DNA of 64,000 bases. Source: Tritrichomonas musculus. Taxonomy: Eukaryota > Parabasalia > Tritrichomonadida > Tritrichomonadidae. The stretch spans positions 1,860,001-1,924,000 of the forward strand of contig JAPFFF010000009.1 in NCBI GenBank assembly GCA_039105265.1, written 5' to 3'. Below the pieces are notes generated by a model that did no database searches, was not told the origin of the DNA, and saw only the letters and a list, made by a program, of their open reading frames with translations. This document shows positions 28,246 through 38,034 of this stretch, piece by piece. A program made the position numbers and the translations under genes. The stretch's first letter is position 1. Each line of letters starts with the position of its first letter.

Positions 28246-31200
28246 ATGAAAACAAAACAAACTGCGACAAAAACAAATAAAAAACAAAAAAGCCAGCCTT
28301 TCATTTCAGATCCAGGAATTCTTGTTTTCCGTGATTTTGTTATTGGTGAAACAATGAATCTACCTTTTACTTTAACCAATGTTTCAATTGCGCGAAATAC
28401 ATATAAAATAATAGGATTTGATAAAGAATATGAATCATTGTTCAATCTTCATTATTCTCCTCCTGGTTATGTTTCTCCAGGTGTTCCTGTTAATTTATCT
28501 TTAGATTTTACTCCTAAGTTTAATTCGCAAATTTCTTGTCCTCTTCATTGTTTAGCAGAGACAGGTCCATTTGATATTTTGGTACAATGTTTTCCGAAAG
28601 TTGTCAATATTCAAATTGATCCTTTTGATGTTTTTCATATTGGAGTTGTCACGCTAGGAGAAGAGAAAGAGCAAGGATTTGTGATTCGTAACTCTGGTGC
28701 ATTACAGGCAACGTGGACAATTTCATTGGAATCAGTTGTAAGTGATACTGGATACTTAAATCTTTCAGAAGCAGAAGATGGTGTCCTACAATTTTCAACT
28801 CGGCATGGCGCTACAAAAGGATATTCAACATCTACTGTTAAAGTGAATTTTAAGCCTACACGTCCTTGTCAAATTAAATTTAATATCAAAATTAAATTCT
28901 CATCAAGTCAAAATGAATTTGAAAGTTTTACTCGAGATTTACCAATTGAAGGAACATGTTCTGATGTCCCTATATTTTTAGAAAACGACAAAGTTGATTT
29001 TGGAGTATGTTATTATAATGAGTTATATCGTGGTTCATTAATTGCGCATAATCGAAGCAGTATATCGCAACGGTTTTCGATTGAGATGCCTCCAAATTTA
29101 GACAAATTTATTGATTTTATGCCAAAAGATGGATTTGTTCAATCAATGTCGTCATTGCAAATATCGCTTAAATTAAGAACTTCTGCCAAATTCTCAACAT
29201 ATTTTCCTCAATTTGATAAAACAGCAAATCTTTCTTTAAAAATCATCGTGGCCAATCAAGTATTACCAGTAGAATTTAGTATTTCATTTACGCCATCGCC
29301 ATTGAAATTAACCTTTGAACCACCAGCATTAGATTTTGGGACATTTTTGTCAACCGAGAAAAAAGTAGTCCCACTCTACATAACCTCATCTTTAATGCTT
29401 CCATGTAATTTTGGATTTGTCAGGCTTCCAAATGGAGTATCTTTAAGTCCTTGTAATGGTTTTGGTTGCATCATGCCTAATGAAACCATCCAAGTTGATG
29501 TATGTTTTCAATCACAGATGATCAAAAAGCATGAATTTCAAATTCAACTTTTAACATTACAAGGGCAAAAATTCAATATACCATGTTCAGGTACAGTATT
29601 AGCGCCGCCAATTACTTTTTCAAGTACTGAAATTGATTTCGAAGCCACTCCTCTTGGTTCAGAATCATCATTCAAATTCACTGTACAGAATCACCGATCA
29701 CAAACTGCCGAAATAGAATTTGAAACTCCTCCTAATTTTCTATTTGATCCTGTAATGACAACAGTTCCTGGCAACTCGAAAGTGCCCATTTTTGTCACTT
29801 TTCGGCCAGATGTTCCCCTACAAGCGCCGGATCCTAACGAAGACGAAGAAGGAGATGAAGCCACTCCAAGATCAGGTCACGGTGCCAAAGACAAAGGGAA
29901 AGATAATTCTGCGACCAAAAAAGAACAGAAAGATGGTAAGACGACCAAAATGCATTCAAAAACAAAAGATAAGAAAAAAGCGAATGTTGAAGAAGAAGTT
30001 GTTGAAGAACCAAAAGAAATCATTAGTTCAGACTTTACTTACAAACTTTACAATCACAATATTGCCTGTTTTTATCGATACCGGAGCTCATCGTCTACAT
30101 CCGCCAGTGGATCACCCCAAACTGCCACCACAGGTCGGCATCATTTACTTCTCAAAGCGTCTTCTATTCTTCCGACTCTCTTTGTCACGTCAGTCACCAT
30201 CATCAATGGCAAATCTAGGCGAAGTGATGATTACATTGATCTCGCATTAAACAACATCGACTTCGGAACAGTTGCAACTGGCCAGCATCTCGATTGTATT
30301 GTCGAACTGCGTAGTGTTACCAAGAAAACAATGCAACTTAACTTCGTATCAGAACGAGGAAGTTTTGAAGTTCTCACACCTTCATGCTTTTTGAAAGCTT
30401 TACAAACGATAGAAGTTAGAATCCGATTTTCTCCGAATGCGAACATGAAGTTCAAAAGCAGTGTTCACGTTATTTGTCCAGAGCGTCCGAATACTCGAAT
30501 CAAGCTTAATTTGAGTGGCGAAGGAGCAGCACCGTCGATATCGTTAAGCAGTGAAACGTTAGACTTTGGCCATGTTGTTGTTGGCCATAAAATAACGAGG
30601 TCAATTCAAGTTAAAAACAACGCAAACTTCGCGTTGAATTACATCTATGAATTGCAGCCAACAAGCGAGATGCATTGCGTCAACATGAACGGCGAAGACA
30701 GCTTCACTATTCCTTTCGCGTCACAGAGACTTCAGCCTGGACAGACCGGCGAAGCTACGGTTGTCTTCTCGCCCGATCATGACGACTTGTCATTCATGAA
30801 TGTGTTGGTCGTTTCTGCCGGAAAAGATGGTGAAAAATCGACCGTGCCGATCACGGCTTGTTCGTGGCCGTATCCAATGTTCATCATGGGCGGCGTCGAA
30901 GATCCCAGACAGAGAACTGCCTTTGATCACTACGAGTTGGACGAGCCTTACTTCAGGCCGAACGTGATCTGCGAAATGTCATATCCGGGTCCAGGGGCCC
31001 AAACAAATCTGACATTCGGTGTCGCTTATCAGACAGATGACGTTAAGAAAGTTAACGGTGAATTCTCATTCGATAACTTAACCGCGCCAGGTTTTGCAGT
31101 TAACCCGATGAAAAGTAACGTCGAATACGGTGGTGTGGTAAAGGTCGCTATTGAATACGCGCCGCCTGCCGAGACTTTGCTGCAGGTCGGCCAGTGGATC

Positions 31201-31359
31201 GTCAGTGACTCGTTCATTAACTTGAAATGTGGCGAATTTCAGAGAAAGGTGCCTTTCAAGCTGAAGTGCTTGATTAACTTGCAGCAATCAGCGGATTTGA
31301 GCCAGTTGGGAACAAATAGAACCTCTAAGTTGGCTGCTAAAAGAAAAAGTCGGAAGTGA
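28246..31359 (+). CDS. ASH-domain flagellar protein, CFAP74-like
   Basis: The open frame reaches back to an ATG at 28117, but its first 43 codons look like translated spacer, so I prefer the ATG at 28246 (MKTKQTATK..., ~1037 aa). The rest is a chain of Ig-like ASH/MSP beta-domains, each with an xDFG.V..G.......N pattern (e.g. VDFGVCYYNE, LDFGTFLSTEK, IDFEATPLGSES, IDFGTVATGQ, LDFGHVVVGH). The N-terminal order (FKPG-like opener, YSPPGYVSPG, AETGPFDI, then a GALQATW domain) fits CFAP74 of the central-pair C1d projection. A Lys/Asp/Glu-rich linker (~residues 528-595) interrupts one domain. GC content rises sharply in the last 900 bp. Alternatives: another ASH protein such as CFAP65. Confidence 0.65.
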   Translation: MKTKQTATKTNKKQKSQPFISDPGILVFRDFVIGETMNLPFTLTNVSIARNTYKIIGFDKEYESLFNLHYSPPGYVSPGVPVNLSLDFTPKFNSQISCPLHCLAETGPFDILVQCFPKVVNIQIDPFDVFHIGVVTLGEEKEQGFVIRNSGALQATWTISLESVVSDTGYLNLSEAEDGVLQFSTRHGATKGYSTSTVKVNFKPTRPCQIKFNIKIKFSSSQNEFESFTRDLPIEGTCSDVPIFLENDKVDFGVCYYNELYRGSLIAHNRSSISQRFSIEMPPNLDKFIDFMPKDGFVQSMSSLQISLKLRTSAKFSTYFPQFDKTANLSLKIIVANQVLPVEFSISFTPSPLKLTFEPPALDFGTFLSTEKKVVPLYITSSLMLPCNFGFVRLPNGVSLSPCNGFGCIMPNETIQVDVCFQSQMIKKHEFQIQLLTLQGQKFNIPCSGTVLAPPITFSSTEIDFEATPLGSESSFKFTVQNHRSQTAEIEFETPPNFLFDPVMTTVPGNSKVPIFVTFRPDVPLQAPDPNEDEEGDEATPRSGHGAKDKGKDNSATKKEQKDGKTTKMHSKTKDKKKANVEEEVVEEPKEIISSDFTYKLYNHNIACFYRYRSSSSTSASGSPQTATTGRHHLLLKASSILPTLFVTSVTIINGKSRRSDDYIDLALNNIDFGTVATGQHLDCIVELRSVTKKTMQLNFVSERGSFEVLTPSCFLKALQTIEVRIRFSPNANMKFKSSVHVICPERPNTRIKLNLSGEGAAPSISLSSETLDFGHVVVGHKITRSIQVKNNANFALNYIYELQPTSEMHCVNMNGEDSFTIPFASQRLQPGQTGEATVVFSPDHDDLSFMNVLVVSAGKDGEKSTVPITACSWPYPMFIMGGVEDPRQRTAFDHYELDEPYFRPNVICEMSYPGPGAQTNLTFGVAYQTDDVKKVNGEFSFDNLTAPGFAVNPMKSNVEYGGVVKVAIEYAPPAETLLQVGQWIVSDSFINLKCGEFQRKVPFKLKCLINLQQSADLSQLGTNRTSKLAAKRKSRK

Positions 31360-31697
31360 ACTTCATTTTTATATATATCTTTTATTTTCTATAAAAAAAT
31401 GTTGTATTTTTTATTAATATTCCAAATCATTCTTCTTTATTTATTTATTTCAATTGTATTTAGATTTTTTTTAAAAAAAAGCAAAATTGATTGATATTAA
31501 TATCAATAATTATTTGTCTTTTTGAAACAAAAAAGCAAGGTGCTGCCATAAAAATATACAAATGGTATTGTATTATTAAAAAAATTTAATTTGTTATAAA
31601 AATTGATAATTTAGCTAAAGAGATTTCATTGTTTTTTTTGATTATTTTTATAAAGTATTCAATTCTTTTCTGAGGTTTATTTTTTCATTTTTTAAAA
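31360..31697. other. spacer, no gene seen
   Basis: AT-rich spacer between two same-strand genes. It includes TTGATATTAATATCAA (31491-31506), a 16-bp AT palindrome, and an Inr-like TCATTT at 31685, about a dozen bases before the next ATG. Confidence 0.45.
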
Positions 31698-31701
31698 ATG
31701 A

Positions 31702-32829
31702 ATGATGTTTGTTGAACAAAAAAATGGATTGGATTTTGAATTAAATAAAAGCAATCTAACTGCCAAAATTATAAGATCATCAAAAGCAGCAGGTGATATT
31801 ATTATTCCACGGTCTATTTTTTATGAAAATGAAGAGTATGTAATCACAAGCATTAGTGAAAAAATATTCAGAAATAATCGAAATATTAAATCTGTAACTT
31901 TTTCAAAGGGTTCAGAAATTCATTCAATAGGAAAAGAAGCTTTTTCATTTTCTTTTGTCGAAAATATAACTATTCCTCCGAGCGTGGAAGAATTCCATGA
32001 AGGTTGGTGTAGTGGAGCAAACAGACTATGCAATATTTATTTATCGCCTGGCAATCGTCGCTTTTCATTTGTTGATTCAAAATATTTAATTTGGAAATCT
32101 AATTCAAATAATGATGAATATGATGTATTAGTTTTTGTAACACGAAAAATTATTGAAGCCAAAGTTTTTTCCTTCATAAAACGAATCAGCGCTTCTGCAT
32201 TTTACGGATGTAATGATTTGAAAATTGTTGATTTTACAGAAGATTCGAATTTAAACTACATTGGGAACGATGCCTTTTCGTCTTCATCCATTACCAAAAT
32301 CAAAATGCCGTCATCAGTTGAAAATTTTGGTGATAGAATATTTGATCAATGCATCAAACTAAAAACCGTCGAATTTTCTCAAGAATCGAAATTTAAAACG
32401 ATAACAAAGGAGGCATTCATACGATCATCAATTGAAAGGATTTTGATACCTTCCCAAGTCACAACGATTGAAATGCGCGCTTTTGCTTTTTGTAAGAAAC
32501 TGAAAACCGTCGAATTCACTGAAAATTCAAATATACAGACGATAAACAAAGAGGCATTCTATTTCTCTTCAATCAGGAACATCTTGATTCCTTCAAAAAT
32601 CTGCCAAATTTGTGAGAGAGCTTTTTTCTTTTGTATGGATTTGAAGTCAATTGAAATTTTGAGTGAGTCTGTCAGCTTCGGATCAATGTGGATCGATCAC
32701 TGCAGCAACTTGTCCCTTGTTTCTTGTCCTAACGTGAAAAAGTTGACTGTTGAAATCAGTTCAAAATCAGGACTTTCTAAATCTTTCTCACTTTTCGTCT
32801 GTGCTGGCGTTGAATTGGTCAACGGATAA
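31702..32829 (+). CDS. BspA-like leucine-rich repeat protein (LRR_5 type)
   Basis: 375 aa with paired Met at the start. It contains at least five ~23-residue BspA/TpLRR repeats of form ...I.IPS.V..I...AF..C..LK.V.F..., for example ITIPPSVEEF, RISASAFYGCNDLKIVDF, ILIPSQVTTIEMRAFAFCKKLKTVEF and ILIPSKICQICERAFFFCMDLKSIEI. There is no signal peptide and no C-terminal membrane helix, so this is the soluble class of this very large trichomonad family. Some members lie on the surface; this one may be cytosolic or secreted by another route. Repeats in the second half are more alike and more GC-rich than in the first. Confidence 0.85.
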   Translation: MMFVEQKNGLDFELNKSNLTAKIIRSSKAAGDIIIPRSIFYENEEYVITSISEKIFRNNRNIKSVTFSKGSEIHSIGKEAFSFSFVENITIPPSVEEFHEGWCSGANRLCNIYLSPGNRRFSFVDSKYLIWKSNSNNDEYDVLVFVTRKIIEAKVFSFIKRISASAFYGCNDLKIVDFTEDSNLNYIGNDAFSSSSITKIKMPSSVENFGDRIFDQCIKLKTVEFSQESKFKTITKEAFIRSSIERILIPSQVTTIEMRAFAFCKKLKTVEFTENSNIQTINKEAFYFSSIRNILIPSKICQICERAFFFCMDLKSIEILSESVSFGSMWIDHCSNLSLVSCPNVKKLTVEISSKSGLSKSFSLFVCAGVELVNG

Positions 32830-34432
32830 GAAATATCTTTTGTTCTTCAAATGAAAAATAATAACAGATGATTTACTTTGAACGATCTTTTTTGATTGAA
32901 AAAGTTTATGATCTCACCAAAAAAAATTGCGTAAACTTCAGAAAAACAAACTTTTTGAGAATAAAATATCTTTGAGTTGCACCCTCTTTCTTTTATATTT
33001 AATGAGGAAAAAAAAAATAATAATAAATTTATTAGTCTATAAAGGTGTGAATCATTTTCTCCTTTTGATCTCTTTTTTATATATAGTTTGTTTTTTATAT
33101 CGTATTTCAATGAAACTTCCATTTTCATCAATCATGTTAAAAATAAAGTAATTTCTTTATCAAAGTTGGTATACTCATTGTTTTGTATTTTAATGTTTTT
33201 CTAGAAATATTTTTATCCCATAATTAGTAAATAGATATAAAGGAGACGGAAAAAAGTGTAAACCACGGAAAAAAGTGTAAACTTTAATTTTTTCTCCTCA
33301 TCTGATTAAAATCACTGAACGCTAATTTTTTTACAACTTCTAAACACTTTGATAAATAATATATTGGATTTTCGTCGAGTTTCATTAAGTATTTATAGCA
33401 AAACCATGATATTATATGTTTCTGATAAAAACGGTTTAAGGTTAAATAATTGTAGAAAACGATAGTTTAATATTTGAGAAAGATGAGGATTATTCATGAC
33501 GAAATTCAGTGAAAATGGAATATATTATTCATCAAAGTGTTGAGAAGCTATAAAAAAATTGGTGTTTAAAAATTTTAACCAGATATGGAGAAAAAGTTAA
33601 AGTTTACACTTTTTTCCGAAGTTTACACATATTTCTATACCCTTTATCTATTTTTTGTGAGTTTGAATTTAATTAGTATTGTTGTAAAAGATAATAGTAT
33701 TCTTTGCATTTTGATTCATTTTAATTGATTTGATTTAAATTGTACTTTCATTTCTTTGATATTTCCATTTGAAAATTTTTGAATAAAAAAACGAGTTTTT
33801 TGAATTAAAAATTAATTGAAAACTTCACAACTCAAACTTTCGATGCGCAGCTACAAAAAATATAGTATTATTAAACCTTTCTGAGATGCTTAACATCTAC
33901 AATCAAATGATAATTAATTATTTAATAATATTTTTAGGAATCTCATCTTTTTAATGAGAATTATGAATGATTCGTATGGGTTGAATTTTATCCTTCTAAA
34001 TTTACTGTAAAAGTGACCATTTTTAAAAAAAATAAATATCCTGAAAAATAAAACTTAAAAAAATATTTTATTATTAAATAATCCTTCACAAAAGATGTCT
34101 TAATAGATAGAATAAATTAAAGATGTATGAAAAATGATAAATTTACAAATAATAATTTGATTTGTAATAAGCTTAGAACAGCATTTGATATTTAAAAAAA
34201 TGTGGTAAAATGATTATGTATAATAAATAATTTGTAAAATATGTTTTTTTGAAAACTTTGAAGATTTAAACCGAAATTAAAATAACTCTACAGCAAAATT
34301 ATGTCTAATTTCTCTTTTTTCTTTCTTTAAAAAAGAGTATATGTTATTAAAACTTGCATTTTTATTCATGACATTTTGGAATGGTTGAACAACCTTTAAA
34401 TTTTTTCATATCAAATATCAGTTAAATTTTGA
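32830..34432. other. 1.6-kb AT-rich region with a foldback element
   Basis: No credible gene. A long imperfect inverted repeat (33229-33653) is listed separately. The rest, including the 780 bp before the Rpt4 gene, is A/T-rich spacer with only short random frames. Confidence 0.5.
33229..33653. mobile_element. foldback MITE-like element
   Basis: Two arms of about 170-200 bp are inverted copies of each other. The left arm begins AAATAGATATAAAGG and carries GGAAAAAAGTGTAAAC twice in tandem. The right arm, read in reverse, begins AAATAGATAAAGGG and carries TGTGTAAAC then GGAAAAAAGTGTAAAC. Similarity continues inward through AACACTTTGATRAATAATATATT to a central loop near 33400-33500. The motif resembles the inner end of the pogo-like element's right terminus at 63715-63735 (CGCAAAAAAGTGTACG), so it may be a non-autonomous relative; that link is inference. 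No clear target duplication was fixed. Confidence 0.6.
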
Positions 34433-35602
34433 ATGTCTAACAAAAAAGAATCTCTTCTTCATAATCTCCAAAAGCATCTAGAAGAACTCGCTAAGTATGA
34501 TAATCAGGTTAGACAACTCAGTTTACAAGTTAAACAACTTCACGAAAAGCATGAAGAAAGTGAACGTGCTTTTGGTTCATTACAATCAGTAGGTCAAATA
34601 GTTGGTGAAGTTTTACGTCCGCTCGACGATGAACGCTTTGTCGTTAAAACAGTTTCAGGTACAAGATATGTTGTTGGTGTGAGAACAAGATTAGATCATA
34701 AATTACTCGTAAATGGACGACGTGTTGCCCTAGATATTGCAACACATACAATTATGCATGCGCTTCCCCGTGAAGTCGACCCTTCTGTTTATCATATGTC
34801 AACAGAAGATCCTGGAAAGGTCAAGTATTCTGATATTGGCGGTTTAGGAGATCAACTCAACGAAATAAGAGAAGTAATCGAATTACCACTTAAAAACCCA
34901 GGAATTTTCAAACGAGTTGGTATACCAGCTCCTAAAGGTGCATTACTATATGGCCCACCAGGAACTGGTAAAACTTTAATCGCGAGAGCAATTGCATCAA
35001 ATACAAAAGCATCCTTTTTGAAAGTTGTCGCAACATCTCTTTTTGATCGTTATGTTGGCGAATCAGCAAGAGTTGTTCGTGAAATGTTTGCATATGCTCG
35101 TGAACAAGAGTCATGTATCATATTCATTGACGAAATTGATGCTCTTGGTGGAAAAAGGTTAGAAGAAGGTTCATCAACAGACAGAGAAGTACAGAGAACA
35201 TTAATGGAATTATTATCTCAAATGGATGGCTTCGATTCTACTTCAAAAGTTAAAGTCATCATGGCAACAAACAGACCAGATGTACTTGATCCAGCCCTAT
35301 TGAGGCCAGGGCGTCTCGACAGAAAGATTGAAATTCCATTACCAAATGAACAATCACGTTTAGAAATCCTTAAAATTCATGCAAAGCCACTTAGAACAAG
35401 AGGTGATATTGATTTTGATGCAATAGTTAAGCTTGCAGAAGGATTCAATGGTGCTGACTTAAGAAATGTTTGTACAGAAGCCGGTTTGTTTGCATTGCGT
35501 GAAAATAGAGATTCTATAAATAATGAAGACTTTATGAAAGCTGTTAGAACAGTTAAAGAAGCCAAAGGTATGGAATCTACTCTTCATTACGAAAAGATTT
35601 AA
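34433..35602 (+). CDS. RPT4: 26S proteasome regulatory ATPase Rpt4 (PSMC6)
   Basis: 389 aa, the same length as human PSMC6. An N-terminal coiled coil (~10-50) leads to the OB domain with [15 protein letters not shown] and RYVVGVR, then the AAA+ domain. Walker A is GPPGTGKT (~174), Walker B is IIFIDEIDA (~229), and [10 protein letters not shown] carries the arginine fingers (~291). [15 protein letters not shown] near the C-terminus is typical of Rpt4, as is LPREVDP before the AAA domain. It is part of the base ring that unfolds ubiquitinated substrates into the 20S core. Codon use is GC-biased relative to flanks, as expected for a highly expressed gene. No residue is missing. Confidence 0.97.
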   Translation: MSNKKESLLHNLQKHLEELAKYDNQVRQLSLQVKQLHEKHEESERAFGSLQSVGQIVGEVLRPLDDERFVVKTVSGTRYVVGVRTRLDHKLLVNGRRVALDIATHTIMHALPREVDPSVYHMSTEDPGKVKYSDIGGLGDQLNEIREVIELPLKNPGIFKRVGIPAPKGALLYGPPGTGKTLIARAIASNTKASFLKVVATSLFDRYVGESARVVREMFAYAREQESCIIFIDEIDALGGKRLEEGSSTDREVQRTLMELLSQMDGFDSTSKVKVIMATNRPDVLDPALLRPGRLDRKIEIPLPNEQSRLEILKIHAKPLRTRGDIDFDAIVKLAEGFNGADLRNVCTEAGLFALRENRDSINNEDFMKAVRTVKEAKGMESTLHYEKI

Positions 35603-36039
35603 TTATATTATTGATCCCAAAATTATATAAAATTATAATAGCTTTTATTTTTTAAATTGTCATTGTTACCTTAATCTTATTTTTGTTATTAATAAACTTT
35701 TCGTGTTTTTTTTTTTTTTATAATCAAAAGAATATATTCTTTCAAGAAAAGCAATTATGTTTTAATTGAAGTTCTGTGCAAATTCAAAATGTAATTTTAT
35801 AATATATATTAGATAAGCTAAGTTCATATTCATATAAAAATTATTAAAAGATTATAAAAATTCAAATAAAAACTTGAGCAGCAAACAGTCAAGCTTGAGA
35901 AAAAATATACATAAAAGAATCGTAATAATAAAAAATGAATAGATATGATAAAAAAAAAAAAGTAAGTTATAAAGATAATATTTTTTTTTTTTTATTTAAA
36001 TGCTGATATAAGGTAGATCTGTGGGTCTTATTAAGCTTC
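35603..36039. other. spacer between convergent genes
   Basis: 437 bp between the convergent Rpt4 and eL41 genes, with several poly-A and poly-T runs. No gene, RNA or repeat is recognised. Confidence 0.5.
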
Positions 36040-36117
36040 TTACCTAGCCTTAGCCCTCATCTGCCTCCTCTTTCTCTTTAGACGCCTCATCCTCTTTTTA
36101 AGCCACTTGCCACGCAT
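36040..36117 (-). CDS. RPL41: ribosomal protein eL41
   Basis: A 25-codon gene. On the minus strand ATG at 36117 gives MRGKWLKKRMRRLKRKR, then RQMRAKAR and a TAA stop. eL41 is a 25-aa single helix of Arg/Lys on the large ribosomal subunit, bridging to the small subunit. The family consensus MRAKW.KKRMRRLKRKRR is matched nearly throughout. Codons are strongly GC-rich (AGG, AAG, CGT) against a very AT-rich background, which supports translation at a high level. No intron is needed. The gene is too short for ordinary ORF filters. Confidence 0.95.
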   Translation of the reverse strand: MRGKWLKKRMRRLKRKRRQMRAKAR

Positions 36118-36155
36118 TTTTCCAAAAGACCGACCAATAACCGTCAGAGTCAATT
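36118..36155 (-). promoter_or_regulatory. GC-rich upstream segment of eL41
   Basis: Directly upstream of the eL41 start, on its strand, lies GACTCTGACGGTTATTGGTC followed by GGTCTTTTGG, which is much richer in G/C than the spacer beyond it. Its position within 40 bp of the ATG suggests a core promoter or short leader element. No factor is known to me. Confidence 0.4.
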
Positions 36156-36564
36156 TTTAAAAAATTTGCTTTCAAAAGTTCGCATGCCATTTTCGAAAAA
36201 ATTAAAAACAATTTTATTTCGAATAAAAAAAAATTTACATTTTATAGTAAAATTGTTTTTTAATTTACATATTAATATGAGTTCAATACAGCATAAATTT
36301 AAACGAAACAGACCTCTCAATTATAGTTTGTCTTATCGTGGAAAATGAAAAATACTTTTAAAAAACATAGTTTTTTGCTAATTTTTTTAATAATTTTTTA
36401 ATCGTTTAAAAGTAACTTTTTTAATTAAATTTTAACGTTTAGAAAATATTTTTTTCGATCATAAATAATTGAAAAATATATAAATCACGATCATTAAAAT
36501 TTCAGTTAAATATTATCGTCTAACGATTAAAAAAATCTCAAAAAAGCTCAAAATTGAATGAATT

Positions 36565-36714
36565 TTTATACGAAAACCTTTCAATTTTTTCGATTACCGC
36601 TTTTTTTTTGGCCTTCAATATGGTGAATAAAAACGGTTTCTTATACTAAAAACCGTCGATTTTTTCATATACCGCTTTTTTTGGCCTTCCCTATGGTCAA
36701 TTAAAATTGAATAC
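36565..36714. repeat. tandem duplication, 75-bp period, two copies
   Basis: The block TACCGC, a T run, GGCCTTC and TATGGT occurs at 36595 and again at 36670, each preceded by AAAACC[TG]T...ATTTTTTC. Copies differ at several positions, so the duplication is not recent. Confidence 0.65.
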
Positions 36715-37382
36715 TTATTCGATTTTTTTTTTAATTTTACATAACCGTTTATATTGACCTATTATAAGGCAGATTATTTTAGCCTTAAGCTGCCAAATAA
36801 ATAATCAAATTTTAATACAATAAGCTTATTGTAATGGCTAAATATTTTACCTTTCAATTTCAATGTTTTTAAAATATTGTTATATCTCAGTTTTTTATAT
36901 TAAAATCATTTTATTTATTTATTTATTTGAAATAAATATTTACTATTCAAAAATTGTGTTACAATATTTTTTCAATTATTTACGTTTTTTACAAAAAATG
37001 GTTATATTTTTTTCTATTTTTTCCTTATTGTAGTAAATTTAGTTCCATTACGATAAAAATTAGCTGTAGAGTTCAATCTATTTTTATAAAAATTAATATG
37101 CATTCTGGGTTAATTGATGAATTCACATTTGTATCGAAATAGCATAAAATAAAAATTAATATGAACAGTCGCATTTAAATAAGTCTAAATAAAAATGATT
37201 ATAAGTCACTTTTTTTAACCGAGGAGTTTATGTTAAGGAATGAATGGTCATTAAGAATTCATCAATGATTAAAAGTGTTAAAGCTACGTGTGGGAGCTTT
37301 CATTATGTTTTTTGAATATCTTTTTCGATGAAGCAAATACAAAAATTGAATAATTATTAATGAATTAAATTAATAGCACAGA

Positions 37383-37856
37383 TCATTCAATTGGTTCATT
37401 TTTCTTTTCCTTTTTGTGAATAACTTTATGATGTGGTGAAAGGTTTTCTTTATCAAAATAGTTTAAATTGTTAGTTTCTGCTATTTCTTGTCCAATTTCT
37501 CTTAAACATGGAATATCGTTATCTTTTTTTGTTAAACGCACTGAATCAATGCCTATTCCGTCTAGAACGATGTAATATTTAGAATCGTTTGTCTTTAAAG
37601 AATCTTTTCGAAGTCTGATATAAATATCTGTAAATTCTCCTTCTGCTATTTTAGTATTCCCTTTATAATATTGATATGTCTGATTGTTATGATTAATGAC
37701 ATATGTCATTTGTGGTTTAAAATAAATTATAAAAAAAAGAATAATGATTTCAGCACCAGTGATCACAATAACAAATGCACTTTTCCAATTTTGTGAAAGG
37801 ATTACAATTAAAGCTATCAATAATAAGCCAAATAAAATACTCAAAATATATAACAT
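37383..37856 (-). CDS. TMEM249-like two-pass membrane protein
   Basis: 157 aa, ATG start. Two hydrophobic helices (~1-20 and ~27-46) are followed by a soluble beta-rich domain: TYQYYKGN, then FTDIYIRLRKDSLKT and KYYIVLDGIGIDSVRLT, then LREIGQEIAETNNLNYFDKENLSPHHKVIH. The IYIRL...YF.LVL.G....LT...EIG..IA..LNYFD pattern with a closing H-H-K-V-I/R-H matches TMEM249 as I recall it. In mammals TMEM249 is associated with the sperm CatSper channel complex. In a parabasalid it would most simply be a flagellar membrane protein; this is inference. Confidence 0.6.
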   Translation of the reverse strand: MLYILSILFGLLLIALIVILSQNWKSAFVIVITGAEIIILFFIIYFKPQMTYVINHNNQTYQYYKGNTKIAEGEFTDIYIRLRKDSLKTNDSKYYIVLDGIGIDSVRLTKKDNDIPCLREIGQEIAETNNLNYFDKENLSPHHKVIHKKEKKNEPIE

Positions 37857-38034
37857 AATAGAACGAATTTGAAAAAAATAAACTGGTATTAGAAAATTAA
37901 AAATATACTCCCGCTATAATTTGATTTAAAGAAAGGATAATAAGTTGTTTGTCCACGTCTTCTATTATAATGATCTTTTGCATTCTCTCTTTTCTTTTTC
38001 ATATTATTAAGAAAAGATTAAATTGATATTTGGC
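37857..38034. other. upstream spacer ending in target duplication
   Basis: Short AT-rich upstream region. Its last 8 bp, TATTTGGC (38027-38034), recur after the adjacent mobile element at 38747-38754. Confidence 0.6.

Larger units (their letters stand above)
36118..37382. other. AT-rich region with a two-copy 75-bp repeat
   Basis: No supported gene. A tandem duplication at 36565-36714 is listed separately. Short open frames at 36166 and 36954 have random composition. Confidence 0.5.

Noticed and set aside
29792-30250. 152-codon frame inside the CFAP74-like gene
   Set aside because: Frame-shifted shadow of the Lys-rich linker. The main frame carries the ASH domains.
32847-33151. Overlapping short frames after the BspA-like gene
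   Set aside because: Random AT-rich composition on both strands and no continuation of the LRR repeats.
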